DNA of 64,000 nt from JACKII01 sp041687435 (GTDB lineage Bacteria; Pseudomonadota; Alphaproteobacteria; Bin95): the NCBI GenBank assembly GCA_041687435.1, contig JAWLBX010000007.1:103460-167459 (forward strand). Reading direction: 5' to 3'. Shown in pieces: positions 1 through 7,805 of the stretch. Every line of letters begins with the position of its first letter. Within the stretch, counting starts at the first letter, position 1. A program made the position numbers and the translations under genes. The notes under the pieces were generated by a model. That model did no database searches. It had not been told where the DNA came from and saw nothing but the letters and a program-made list of their open reading frames with translations.

Positions 1-525
1 CAACTCCTTGGCGCGTTGGGGGGCGTCGATGTGGGGGTATTCCTTGAAGGTGATGAGCGCGTCCGCCGCGCCGACCATCTCGCCCGTGATCGAACAGTGC
101 AGATCCAACTCCCCTCCCAGCACGCGGTCCGGTCCGAGGATGGCGCGCACGCGCTGCAGCATGTCGCCCTCGCAATCGAGATAGCCCTCCGCCACCATCG
201 CGCCGTGCATGTTGATGAGAGCGATATCGACCGGCATGGCCCCTTCCAGATCGCGTAGCATCTCGTCCCGCAGGCCCTCATAGACCGCGCGCACACAGAC
301 GCCGGCGGGCTGGGCAAAGGCGGCAATGCTCTCGATCACATCCCAACCTCGCGCCTTCGCCTCCCGCCGCCAGACATGCAGCGGCTCGGAGAACAGCAGC
401 GGCTCATGCTCGGTCGCCTTGTCGCCATTATGAAACAGCATCGTGTCACGAAATGTCTCCCAGCCGGTCGGCAGGGGGGAAAATGTGTTTGTCTCGGTGC
501 CGAGGCAGGCGATGAATACGCGCAT
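1..525 (-). CDS. M81 family metallopeptidase (MlrC-like), C-terminus cut by window edge
   Basis: Only the N-terminal 175 residues are present; the gene runs off the left edge in frame. The start at 525 gives the family's usual opening, MRVFIACLGTETNTFSP, followed by the HGAMVAEGY stretch, in which the His belongs to the metal-binding region, and LDLHCSITGEM. M81 proteins resemble MlrC, the zinc peptidase that cleaves linearised microcystin in sphingomonads; most relatives have unknown substrates. The gene is divergent from the amidoligase at 734, with about 208 bases between them that must hold both promoters. Family assignment is firm; the substrate is not known. Being near a peptide-type transporter, it may act on small peptides or amides, but that is inference. 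Confidence 0.88.
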   Translation of the reverse strand, partial: MRVFIACLGTETNTFSPLPTGWETFRDTMLFHNGDKATEHEPLLFSEPLHVWRREAKARGWDVIESIAAFAQPAGVCVRAVYEGLRDEMLRDLEGAMPVDIALINMHGAMVAEGYLDCEGDMLQRVRAILGPDRVLGGELDLHCSITGEMVGAADALITFKEYPHIDAPQRAKEL

Positions 526-733
526 TTAGGGGCTCCATCGGAAATTGGCGATCGCCCCAACGCTAGCCGCAATCGCCGCTTGTGCGCTAGGTTGCTTTGG
601 ACGCGGTTGCGCAGGCTGTCGCATCTGCGCAGTTGCGGCGGGGTGGCGAAGGGTGTTCGCCAGCCCAATATCCAGACAATCCGAGGCGCGGACTCGCCGA
701 TTTGCGCCCAAAACCACAGACAAAGGAGGCGGC

Positions 734-1735
734 ATGGCGGGACCATCGATGCAAATACCCCCCTGGCGCACCAACGACGCAGGCGAGCAGCGGCGCGTCG
801 GTGTGGAATTGGAATTTGCCGGCATTGATCTTATTACAGCCGCGCGTGCGGTGTGTGACACTTATGGCGGAACAATCGCCTGGCATGACGCACACAGTAT
901 CCTGATCTCCGGCACCGATTTCGGCCAGTTCGAGGTGGAACTCGACTCCGACTTTGCCCACCCGAGCGCGCGCAATCCGACGGAAGGCGATTTGATGGCC
1001 CGGACCGCCGCGATCGCGCGGGCCGCCATCGGCGACGTGATCGAGCACTGGATGCCGCGGGAAATCGTGACCCCACCGATGCCGCTCGACGCGCTGCCGA
1101 CGCTCGATGATCTTTGCGGCCGTCTGCGGAATCTGGGTGCAGTTGGCACCGACGCCAGTTGGCGCTACGCCTTTAGCGTGCAACTGAACCCGGAGGTGCC
1201 GAGCCTTGCCTGCGACAGTGTTCTGAGGGTCTTCCGCAGCTTCCTGGTCTTGAGCGACTGGCTGCGTGCAGTCACCGCACGCAGCATGTTGCGCCGCGCC
1301 TTGCCGTTTGCACAACCGTTCCCGCGCAACTATGTCGGGGCCGTGCTTGCTGCTGGATACTGGCCCGATTGGCCAGAATTCATTCACGATTACCTGACCG
1401 CAAACCCAACCCGCAACCGGGATCTGGACTTGTGCCCGCTGATGGCACATGTGGATGAGGCGCGGGTGCGAGCATATTTGGACGACCCACGGATCAAGTC
1501 CCGCCCGACATTCCATTACCGGCTGCCTGACAGCAGGATAGAAGACCCATCCTGGAGCGTGATCACCGAATGGAACCGCTGGGTCGCGGTGGAACGGCTG
1601 GCCGCCGATCCGGAAGCGCTGGCCGAACGCACGGCCACCTATGTCCGTTATTTCATAGATGCCCCGGAAAGCGACTGGGTGCAGGAGATGAGCATATGGC
1701 TCGAACGCCATCCCGGCGTCCTCGTATCGGAATAA
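734..1735 (+). CDS. amidoligase family protein
   Basis: A 333-residue protein. The start at 734 is chosen because AAAGGAGG lies a few bases upstream (722-729) and because the motif RVGVELEFAG (about residues 21-30) opens the domain, as in amidoligase (PF12224) proteins, where the acidic residues bind metal/ATP. A second acidic block, FEVELDSDF, follows. Families of this fold (glutamine synthetase/ATP-grasp-like carboxylate-amine ligases) are proposed to join an amine to a carboxylate, making isopeptide-type products. It overlaps the next gene, a class I glutamine amidotransferase, by 40 bases, so the two are translated together and probably act in one pathway. The longer reading frame beginning at 545 has no ribosome site and is rejected as the start. 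Substrate unknown. Confidence 0.85.
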   Translation: MAGPSMQIPPWRTNDAGEQRRVGVELEFAGIDLITAARAVCDTYGGTIAWHDAHSILISGTDFGQFEVELDSDFAHPSARNPTEGDLMARTAAIARAAIGDVIEHWMPREIVTPPMPLDALPTLDDLCGRLRNLGAVGTDASWRYAFSVQLNPEVPSLACDSVLRVFRSFLVLSDWLRAVTARSMLRRALPFAQPFPRNYVGAVLAAGYWPDWPEFIHDYLTANPTRNRDLDLCPLMAHVDEARVRAYLDDPRIKSRPTFHYRLPDSRIEDPSWSVITEWNRWVAVERLAADPEALAERTATYVRYFIDAPESDWVQEMSIWLERHPGVLVSE

Positions 1736-2424
1736 CAACACAGCGGCGGGGCGGCCGTGCCATGTGGTGGTTCAACCGGTTCGCTGTCTGGCGGGTCGGC
1801 GGGAAGCCCGTCCGGATCTCGCCCGACCGTCTGGTTCCACTGGATACGCTTGACGGCCTTCTTGTTGGTGGCGGCGACGACATCAGCTTCTCGCTCTACA
1901 TGCCGCAGGAAAATTGGCCGGAACTGCGCCCAGAGGTGCGGATCGATGTGGAGCGCGACCATGTGGAGCGCGATCTGGTCAACGAGGCCATCGCGCGACA
2001 TCTTCCGGTGCTGGGGATTTGCCGGGGTGCCCAGATGATCAATGTCGCCCGTGGAGGAACGCTGCATGCGGATATCTATTCCGCCTATGAAGGCGTGCGG
2101 GCCATGCGCACCCCTCTGCCCCGCAAACGCATCCAGATCGAGCCGGGGTCACGGCTGCATGAATTGCTGGGAACGATGACCTGCCGCGTCAACGCCTTGC
2201 ATCACCAATCGGTCGACGAACTTGGCCAGGGCATGCGCGTCGCCGCACGCGACGAATACGGCATCATCCAGGCTATCGAAGCGCCAGGGGAACCATTCCT
2301 CCTCGGCGTGCAATGGCATCCGGAATTTCTCGTATTCGACCGCGGCCAGGTGCGTCTGTTCGAGCGGCTGGTGGCCGCAGCACGCAACCGCAACCGCTCC
2401 AAATCGGTTGCGGCGGCTGCATAA
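1696..2424 (+). CDS. gamma-glutamyl-gamma-aminobutyrate hydrolase family protein (class I glutamine amidotransferase, C26)
   Basis: A 242-residue PuuD-like protein. The ATG at 1696 lies inside the amidoligase gene and is preceded by GGAG. The fold's signature is present: LLVGGGDD near residue 56, nucleophile elbow GICRGAQ with Cys109, and QWHPE with His208 and Glu210 completing the triad. Members hydrolyse gamma-glutamyl amides (PuuD) or release ammonia from glutamine. The 40-base overlap with the amidoligase suggests a functional pair: either the amidotransferase feeds ammonia to the ligase or it removes a gamma-glutamyl group that the ligase added. The sequence alone does not decide which. 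A 244-base gap holding a sigma-54 promoter separates it from the transporter operon. Confidence 0.9.
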   Translation: MARTPSRRPRIGITTQRRGGRAMWWFNRFAVWRVGGKPVRISPDRLVPLDTLDGLLVGGGDDISFSLYMPQENWPELRPEVRIDVERDHVERDLVNEAIARHLPVLGICRGAQMINVARGGTLHADIYSAYEGVRAMRTPLPRKRIQIEPGSRLHELLGTMTCRVNALHHQSVDELGQGMRVAARDEYGIIQAIEAPGEPFLLGVQWHPEFLVFDRGQVRLFERLVAAARNRNRSKSVAAAA

Positions 2425-2597
2425 ATATTCAGACGGCCGACAATGGATTTCTGCCGCTTCTTGGGCCTCCACATGACCAATTCTTGAGCAGGATGGCAAT
2501 TCGGGCTGGCGGATCGGATATTCTTCGCGTTAGGCTGCAACACTCGAAGTGTTTCGTATCTGGGAGGAAATGTCGGGTGCAAGGCCTGCTTGGAAAT

Positions 2598-2614
2598 TTG
2601 GCACGGTACTTGCT
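2598..2614 (+). promoter_or_regulatory. sigma-54 (RpoN) promoter
   Basis: The sequence TTGGCACG-GTAC-TTGCT matches the RpoN consensus (YTGGCACGrNNNTTGCW) at essentially every conserved position. GG (2600-2601) and GC (2612-2613) are separated by exactly 10 bases, as required for the -24/-12 elements. Transcription would begin near 2625, about 45 bases before the ATG at 2669. Sigma-54 promoters need an enhancer-binding activator such as NtrC, so the downstream transporter and ammonia-lyase genes are probably switched on by nitrogen limitation. No activator gene is seen nearby. Confidence 0.8.
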
Positions 2615-2668
2615 GGCTTAACAAATGTGCCGTTTGCGGCACTTCAACTGCTCAAGGGAGGGTCAGGG

Positions 2669-4252
2669 ATGCGCCTGCTATCGAAATTGGCCAAAGGCAT
2701 CGGCATTGCTGCACTTGCTGCGGCCATGCTGGGCCCGGCCAACGCCGAAAAGGTCTTGCGGGTTGTGCCGCACGCCGACTTGAAGAACGTGGATCCCATC
2801 TGGACTACGGCCTACATCACCCGCAACCATGGCTACATGGTTTACGACACGTTGTTCGCTGCGGACGAAAATCTCAAGATTCACCCGCAGATGGTCGGCG
2901 AATATTCGATCAGCGATGACGGGCTAGTCTATACGATGACCCTGCGGGACGGCCTGAAATGGCACGATGGAACCCCGGTCACATCCGAGGATTGCATTGC
3001 CTCCATCAAACGGTGGGGCAAGCGGGATAGCGCCGGTCAGAAGCTGATGGACTTCATGGCCAGCATTGAGGCGGTCGATGACAAGACGTTCACGCTGACC
3101 CTGAAGGAGCCCTATGGCTTCGTGCTCGATTCGCTCGGCAAGATCAGCTCGAACACCCCGTTTATGATGAAGAAGGAACACGCGGAAACCGACGCTTTCA
3201 CGCAGGTTTCGGAGATCGTCGGTTCCGGCCCGTTCAAGTTCTCTCAGGACGAATGGGTTCCGGGCTCGAAAGTGGTCTACCTCAAAAATGAAGACTACGT
3301 TCCGCGCGACGAACCGGCATCCGGCGCTGCCGGCGGCAAGGTCGTGAAGGTCGACCGAGTAGAATGGATTTACATTCCCGATCCGGCCACCGCGATGAAC
3401 GCGCTGATCAATGGCGAAGTGGATTACTGGGAAACCCCCGCCGTCGATATGGTGCCGCTGCTACGCAACAATCCCGCCGTGGAAGTGGCGGTGATCGACC
3501 CCCTGGGCACGCAAGGCTGGCTGCGGCCCAACCATCTGCTGCCGCCGTTCGACAATCCGAAGGTGCGGCGGGCGCTGCAAATGGGGGTCAATCAGGAAAC
3601 CTACATGCAGGCGATCGTCGGCGATCCGGAATTGTACACGCTCTGCAAGGCGTTTTTCATGTGCAATTCGCCGAACGAGTCGACCGCCGGCGACAAGGGG
3701 TATCTTGAGGGCAACATGGAAAAAGCCCGCGAGATGTTGAAAGAGTCGGGCTATGATGGCCGCAAGGTCGTGATGATGCAGCCAACCGATGTGCCGTTGC
3801 TGAACAACGCAACCCTGGTGACGGCGCAGGTGCTGCGCGACATGGGTTTCAACCTGGAAATCCAGGCGATGGACTGGTCAACCCTGACCTCCCGCCGCGC
3901 CATCCAGAAACCGGTTGACGACGGCGGCTGGAATATCTTCCACACCTATTCGACCGGTGCGGATACCAACTCGCCGGTGTTGCATTCCGCCGTTTCAGGC
4001 GCCGGTCCGGAACGGGCCTGGTTCGGCTGGCCGACCGATGCCAAGACGGAAGAACTGCGCGACGCCTATGCCCGCGCCACCGATCCGGACAAGAAAAAAG
4101 CCATCGTGGATGAGTTACAGGCGCGCCTGTTCGAGGTGGTGCCGTTCGTCAACTACGGCCAGTGGTTCCAGCCGGTGGTTTGGCGCAAAGGCCTGGAAGG
4201 CGTCCTGGTTTCGCCGGTGCCGTTCTTCTGGAACATTTCACTGCCGGAATAA
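2669..4252 (+). CDS. ABC transporter substrate-binding protein, peptide/nickel family (SBP_bac_5)
   Basis: A 527-residue periplasmic binding protein. The start at 2669 follows AAGGGAGGG and gives a clean signal peptide (Met-Arg start, hydrophobic core, ending PANA-EK). The mature part follows the DppA/OppA pattern: LKNVDPIWTT near the start, GLVYTMTLRDGLKWHDGTPV, and a long C-terminal lobe. It captures the imported ligand in the periplasm and hands it to the two permeases encoded next. Downstream comes diaminopropionate ammonia-lyase, so the ligand may be a peptide or derivative carrying 2,3-diaminopropionate; that is inference. Transcription probably starts from the sigma-54 promoter at 2598. 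The longer frame from 2549 would destroy the signal peptide. Confidence 0.93.
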   Translation: MRLLSKLAKGIGIAALAAAMLGPANAEKVLRVVPHADLKNVDPIWTTAYITRNHGYMVYDTLFAADENLKIHPQMVGEYSISDDGLVYTMTLRDGLKWHDGTPVTSEDCIASIKRWGKRDSAGQKLMDFMASIEAVDDKTFTLTLKEPYGFVLDSLGKISSNTPFMMKKEHAETDAFTQVSEIVGSGPFKFSQDEWVPGSKVVYLKNEDYVPRDEPASGAAGGKVVKVDRVEWIYIPDPATAMNALINGEVDYWETPAVDMVPLLRNNPAVEVAVIDPLGTQGWLRPNHLLPPFDNPKVRRALQMGVNQETYMQAIVGDPELYTLCKAFFMCNSPNESTAGDKGYLEGNMEKAREMLKESGYDGRKVVMMQPTDVPLLNNATLVTAQVLRDMGFNLEIQAMDWSTLTSRRAIQKPVDDGGWNIFHTYSTGADTNSPVLHSAVSGAGPERAWFGWPTDAKTEELRDAYARATDPDKKKAIVDELQARLFEVVPFVNYGQWFQPVVWRKGLEGVLVSPVPFFWNISLPE

Positions 4253-4275
4253 GCCTGCGCTTGAAGGCAAGGTGC

Positions 4276-4297
4276 GCCCCGGCAATGATGCCGGGGC
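4276..4297 (+). promoter_or_regulatory. intercistronic mRNA hairpin between binding protein and permease genes
   Basis: A perfect 9-bp stem, GCCCCGGCA / TGCCGGGGC, with a 4-base ATGA loop lies 24 bases after the binding-protein stop. There is no following T-run, so it is not an intrinsic terminator. Hairpins at this place are known to protect the upstream mRNA and let binding proteins be made in excess of the membrane subunits (as in malE-malF); that role here is inferred. Confidence 0.55.
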
Positions 4298-4401
4298 CGC
4301 CAGCCGCCGCGCTCCCAGCCGATAGCGCCACAGGGTTCAACATTTTCCTGTTCTGCCCTGGGGAACAAACGCTTGGTGTCCCGTAGGCCAAGGCAAGACG
4401 C

Positions 4402-5343
4402 ATGTATGCCTATATCATCCGACGGATTCTCGCCACGATCCCGGTCATGGCTGTTGTGGCAGTGTTTGTGTTTCTGCTGCTCTACCTCACTCCGGGAGAC
4501 CCGGCCGCAGTCATCGCCGGCGACTATGCCCGGCCAGAGGATATCGCCCGCATACGCGAACAGCTGGGGCTGAACAGACCGCTTTACGTTCAATTCTTCA
4601 CCTGGGTCGGCAACATTTTGTCCGGTGACCTGGGCATTTCGATCTTCTCCAACCTGCCGGTCTCCAGGCTGATCGGGCAACGGCTTGAGCCGACCCTCGC
4701 TCTGGCAATCTGCACCACGATCTTCGCAATTGTCGTCGCCGTGCCGCTGGGCGTACTGGCGGCGTGGAAGGCCCATACCTGGGTGGATCGACTGGTGATG
4801 ATCGTTGCGGTCACCGGCTTCAGCGTGCCGGTCTTCGTCATCGGCTACATGCTGATGTGGGTGTTCTCGCTCAATCTCGGCTGGTTCCCGGTGCAGGGCT
4901 ACAAACCGATCAGCGAGGGCATCGGGCCGTTCCTGTCCTCCATCGCCCTGCCGACCCTGGCGCTCGGCATCGTCTATGTCGCACTGATCGCCCGCATGAC
5001 CCGCGCCAGCGTCATGGAGGTGCTGACCGAGGACTATATACGCACGGCCCGGGCCAAGGGCGCCTCCAACCGCTCGCTGCTGATGCGGCATGCGCTGAAA
5101 AACGCCTCTGTCCCGATCGTGACCATCATCGGCGTCGGCGTGGCGCTGCTAATCGGCGGTGTGGTGGTAACGGAAAGCGTGTTCAATATCCCCGGCCTTG
5201 GCCGCCTGACCATCGATGCTGTGCTGCGGCGCGATTACCCGATTATTCAAGGCGTCATCCTGATTTTCAGCGGCATCTATGTGCTGGTGAACCTTTTGAT
5301 TGACCTGTCCTATACCATGCTGGACCCGAGGATCCGCTACTGA
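4402..5343 (+). CDS. ABC transporter permease, DppB/OppB family
   Basis: A 313-residue inner-membrane subunit with the family's opening MYAYIIRRILATIPVM and LTPGDPA after the first membrane helix. The C-terminal half carries the EAA-type coupling loop (DYIRTARAKGAS) that contacts the ATPases, and the protein ends with the usual YTMLDPRIRY. It forms the translocation channel with the next gene product, whose ATG overlaps this stop codon (ATGA at 5343). A 149-base gap with the hairpin separates it from the binding-protein gene. Length and motifs are normal. Confidence 0.94.
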   Translation: MYAYIIRRILATIPVMAVVAVFVFLLLYLTPGDPAAVIAGDYARPEDIARIREQLGLNRPLYVQFFTWVGNILSGDLGISIFSNLPVSRLIGQRLEPTLALAICTTIFAIVVAVPLGVLAAWKAHTWVDRLVMIVAVTGFSVPVFVIGYMLMWVFSLNLGWFPVQGYKPISEGIGPFLSSIALPTLALGIVYVALIARMTRASVMEVLTEDYIRTARAKGASNRSLLMRHALKNASVPIVTIIGVGVALLIGGVVVTESVFNIPGLGRLTIDAVLRRDYPIIQGVILIFSGIYVLVNLLIDLSYTMLDPRIRY

Positions 5344-6251
5344 TGACGGCTGTCACGGAAAGCGCCGCCGCAGCCGGCCTGCCGCCGCGCCCGCCCCTCG
5401 TCAAACGTATCGGCCGGCTGATCCGCCGCCATCCGACCGCGGTGGTGGGCCTGGTCATCCTGATCGCGATGAGCCTGCTGGCAATCTTTGCCTACTGGAT
5501 CACGCCTGACCCGCTGCGCATCAACCCCATCGTCCGGCTGAAACCGCCGGGGTATGACGGGCCGCTTGGGAGTGTCGGGCCGTTCGGGACCGATTTTCTG
5601 GGCCGCGATCTGTTCGCCCGCGTCATCCATGGCGGCCAGATTTCGCTGGTGGTCGGCCTTTCGGTCGCCGCCGTCGCGACGATCATCGGGCTGACCATCG
5701 GCCTTATGGCCGGCTATATCCGCTGGCTCGACGCCATTGTTATGCGCATCATGGATGGGCTGATGGCCATTCCTGGCATTCTCGTCGCCATCGCCCTGGT
5801 GGCGCTGGCTGGAGCCAGCATTACCAATGTCATCATTGCCATCACCATCCCGGAGGTGCCGCGCGTGGTGCGGCTCGTCCGCTCGGTCGTGCTCACCATC
5901 CGCGAAATGCCGTATATTGAGGCAGCGGTGGTCTCCGGCGTCAGCCTGCCGCGGATCATGATCAAACACCTGCTGCCGAACGCCGTCGCGCCGCTGATTG
6001 TGCAGGCGACCTATGTTTTCGCGTCCGCGGTGGTGTTCGAGGCGATCCTGAGCTTCCTTGGCGCCGGCACCCCACCGGAAATCCCGAGTTGGGGCAATAT
6101 CATGGCGGAGGGCCGTACCTACTTCCAGATTGCACCGTGGATCATTTTCTTCCCCGGGGCATTTCTGGCACTGACGGTGCTGGCGGTGAACATTCTGGGC
6201 GATGGCCTGCGCGACAGCCTGGACCCGCGCATCGCCAAGCGGATGCGGTGA
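5343..6251 (+). CDS. ABC transporter permease, DppC/OppC family
   Basis: A 302-residue second channel subunit. It has the long cytoplasmic N-terminal segment of the DppC family, then GPFGTDFLGRDLFARVIHGG, then a helical core with the EAA loop region (MPYIEAAVVSGVS) and SFLGAGTPPEIPSWG near the end. Start and stop both overlap neighbours by 4 bases or less: its ATG lies in the DppB-like stop, and its TGA overlaps the ATG of the ammonia-lyase. No DppD/DppF-type ATPase follows, so this transporter must borrow ATPases encoded elsewhere. Confidence 0.94.
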   Translation: MTAVTESAAAAGLPPRPPLVKRIGRLIRRHPTAVVGLVILIAMSLLAIFAYWITPDPLRINPIVRLKPPGYDGPLGSVGPFGTDFLGRDLFARVIHGGQISLVVGLSVAAVATIIGLTIGLMAGYIRWLDAIVMRIMDGLMAIPGILVAIALVALAGASITNVIIAITIPEVPRVVRLVRSVVLTIREMPYIEAAVVSGVSLPRIMIKHLLPNAVAPLIVQATYVFASAVVFEAILSFLGAGTPPEIPSWGNIMAEGRTYFQIAPWIIFFPGAFLALTVLAVNILGDGLRDSLDPRIAKRMR

Positions 6252-7384
6252 TGACCGACGCACGCCCTCTCTCGCTCGCCGGTGGCGGTTTCGCCCTGGT
6301 TCGCAACCGGTTTGCCGCCAAGGAGCCAATTCCGGCCCCGCCGCATCTGCAACCGGCACACTTCGCCGCCGCGGCCGACGCCATTCGTGGCTGGGAGGGC
6401 TACGCACCCTCCCCGCTCTATACCCTCGGTTGGGCGGCAGAGGTGGCTGGCATTGGTGCTGTGTCCTATAAGGACGAGTCCACCCGCTTTGGCCTGCAAA
6501 GCTTCAAAGCGCTGGGCGGTGCCTACGCGGTCGGGCGGCAGGTGGCAGCCTGGCGCGCAACGGGCAAGGGTCCGGAAAGCCTGACGGTATGCTGCGCGTC
6601 CGACGGCAATCATGGCCGGTCTGTCGCGTGGGGCGCTCAACGGTATGGCTGCAAGGCCGTTGTGTTCGTGCCGCAAGTGATGGCGCCGGCGCGGCGGGCA
6701 GCAATAGAAGATTTCGGCGCCCGTACCGTGACCGTCAGCGGTTATGACGAGGGGCTGAGAGAAGCAGCACGGCAGGCCGATGTGCACGGCTGGATCGTTG
6801 TTTCCGACACCTCCTACGAAGGCTATACGGAAATTCCGCAGGATGTCATGGCCGGCTATGGCCTGATTGCCGACGAAGCGGTCAGGCAGTGGGATGCTCC
6901 GCCAACGCATCTGTTCCTGCAGGCCGGAGTTGGCGGCATGGCGGCTGCGCTGACCTTGCGCTTTCAGCAACTCGGCATCTCCCCCCACTTGGTGGTGTGC
7001 GAGGCAGATGGTGCCGCCTGCTGGTATCGCAGCATAGCCACGGGGGAATGGCAGGCGGTGGAAAGCCGCGGCACCATCCAGGCCGGCCTGGATTGCGGCG
7101 AGCCATCCACTTTGGCCTGGGACATGCTGCACCACCATGCAATGGCAGCCTGCTCCGTCAGCGACAGGCGCGCCGAGGATGCGATGCGAAGGCTGGCGCA
7201 CGGCACGCCCACCATCGCCGCCGGCGAATCCGCTGTTGCCGGGCTGGCCGGCCTGTTGGCCTCTGCATCCTCCAAAGCGGGGCGGGAGATGCTGGCGCTG
7301 GAGCGCTCCAGCCGGGTCTTCATCCTGGGCAGCGAGGGCCCGACCGATCCCGACGGCTATGCCAGGGCCTTTGCGGCGGCATAA
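6251..7384 (+). CDS. dpaL: diaminopropionate ammonia-lyase
   Basis: A 377-residue fold-type II PLP enzyme. The PLP lysine is Lys86 in SYKDESTRFGLQSFKALGG, the phosphate-binding loop is SDGNHGRSVAWGA, and the end has the family's ILGSEGPTD. The enzyme cleaves 2,3-diaminopropionate to pyruvate and two ammonia. The start at 6251 overlaps the permease stop by 1 base and continues the operon; the longer frame beginning at 6089 lies inside the permease gene and is rejected. Placement behind a sigma-54-driven peptide transporter fits a nitrogen-scavenging pathway. Slightly shorter than the roughly 400 residues usual for the family, but no motif is missing. Confidence 0.92.
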   Translation: MTDARPLSLAGGGFALVRNRFAAKEPIPAPPHLQPAHFAAAADAIRGWEGYAPSPLYTLGWAAEVAGIGAVSYKDESTRFGLQSFKALGGAYAVGRQVAAWRATGKGPESLTVCCASDGNHGRSVAWGAQRYGCKAVVFVPQVMAPARRAAIEDFGARTVTVSGYDEGLREAARQADVHGWIVVSDTSYEGYTEIPQDVMAGYGLIADEAVRQWDAPPTHLFLQAGVGGMAAALTLRFQQLGISPHLVVCEADGAACWYRSIATGEWQAVESRGTIQAGLDCGEPSTLAWDMLHHHAMAACSVSDRRAEDAMRRLAHGTPTIAAGESAVAGLAGLLASASSKAGREMLALERSSRVFILGSEGPTDPDGYARAFAAA

Positions 7385-7465
7385 CTTGCGGCTTGCGGTC
7401 ACACTGGGGCGTTGTTACCGTCCGTATCGGGAGGCAGGGGCGTTTCCCAATATAGGAGTGATGGT

Positions 7466-7753
7466 ATGCCCAGATATGTCATAGAACGCGCAATCCCCGA
7501 AGTTGGCACCTTCGAACGCGATCAGTTAAGGGATGCCGCCCAGGCATCCAACAGCGTGCTGGCTGCGATGAAGGCGGAAGGCAAAAACATCCAGTGGGAA
7601 CATTCCTATGTGGCTGGCGACAAGACCTTCTGCATCTATATCGCCGACAATGAGGGCTTGATTGCGGAGCACGCCGAACGCAGCGGATTTCCGGCAACCG
7701 TCGTCACTCCGGTCGGCAAGATGATCGACCCGGTGACCGCCGAAAGCAGTTGA
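7466..7753 (+). CDS. DUF4242 domain-containing protein
   Basis: A 95-residue protein opening MPRYVIERAIPEVG, the usual start of DUF4242 (a small ferredoxin-like fold, some members described as nickel-binding). The ATG at 7466 follows TAGGAGTG at correct distance. It lies 81 bases after the ammonia-lyase on the same strand and may be co-transcribed. No catalytic site can be named; Cys50-Ile-Tyr-type core strands and the final VVTPVGKMIDP are typical. Function unknown. Confidence 0.82.
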   Translation: MPRYVIERAIPEVGTFERDQLRDAAQASNSVLAAMKAEGKNIQWEHSYVAGDKTFCIYIADNEGLIAEHAERSGFPATVVTPVGKMIDPVTAESS

Positions 7754-7765
7754 ACCCAATCTCAC

Positions 7766-7797
7766 GCGGTCTCCATGCAGATTTTGCCGGAGACCGC
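7766..7797. terminator. hairpin between convergent genes
   Basis: GCGGTCTCC (7766-7774) and GGAGACCGC (7789-7797) form a perfect 9-bp stem with a 14-base loop, between the stops of the DUF4242 gene (plus) and the methyltransferase (minus). A short T-run (TTTT) lies in the loop rather than after the stem, so termination would be weak in either direction. Confidence 0.45.
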
Positions 7798-7805
7798 CCC
7801 GGTTC

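Noticed and set aside
587..1741. 384-codon open frame opposite the amidoligase gene
   Set aside because: Antisense shadow of a GC-rich gene; no recognisable domain and no ribosome site, while the plus strand has clear motifs.
2626..2642. GTGCCG-TTTG-CGGCAC hairpin just before the binding-protein gene
   Set aside because: Only 6 bp, in the leader of the sigma-54 transcript; too short to claim a regulatory element.
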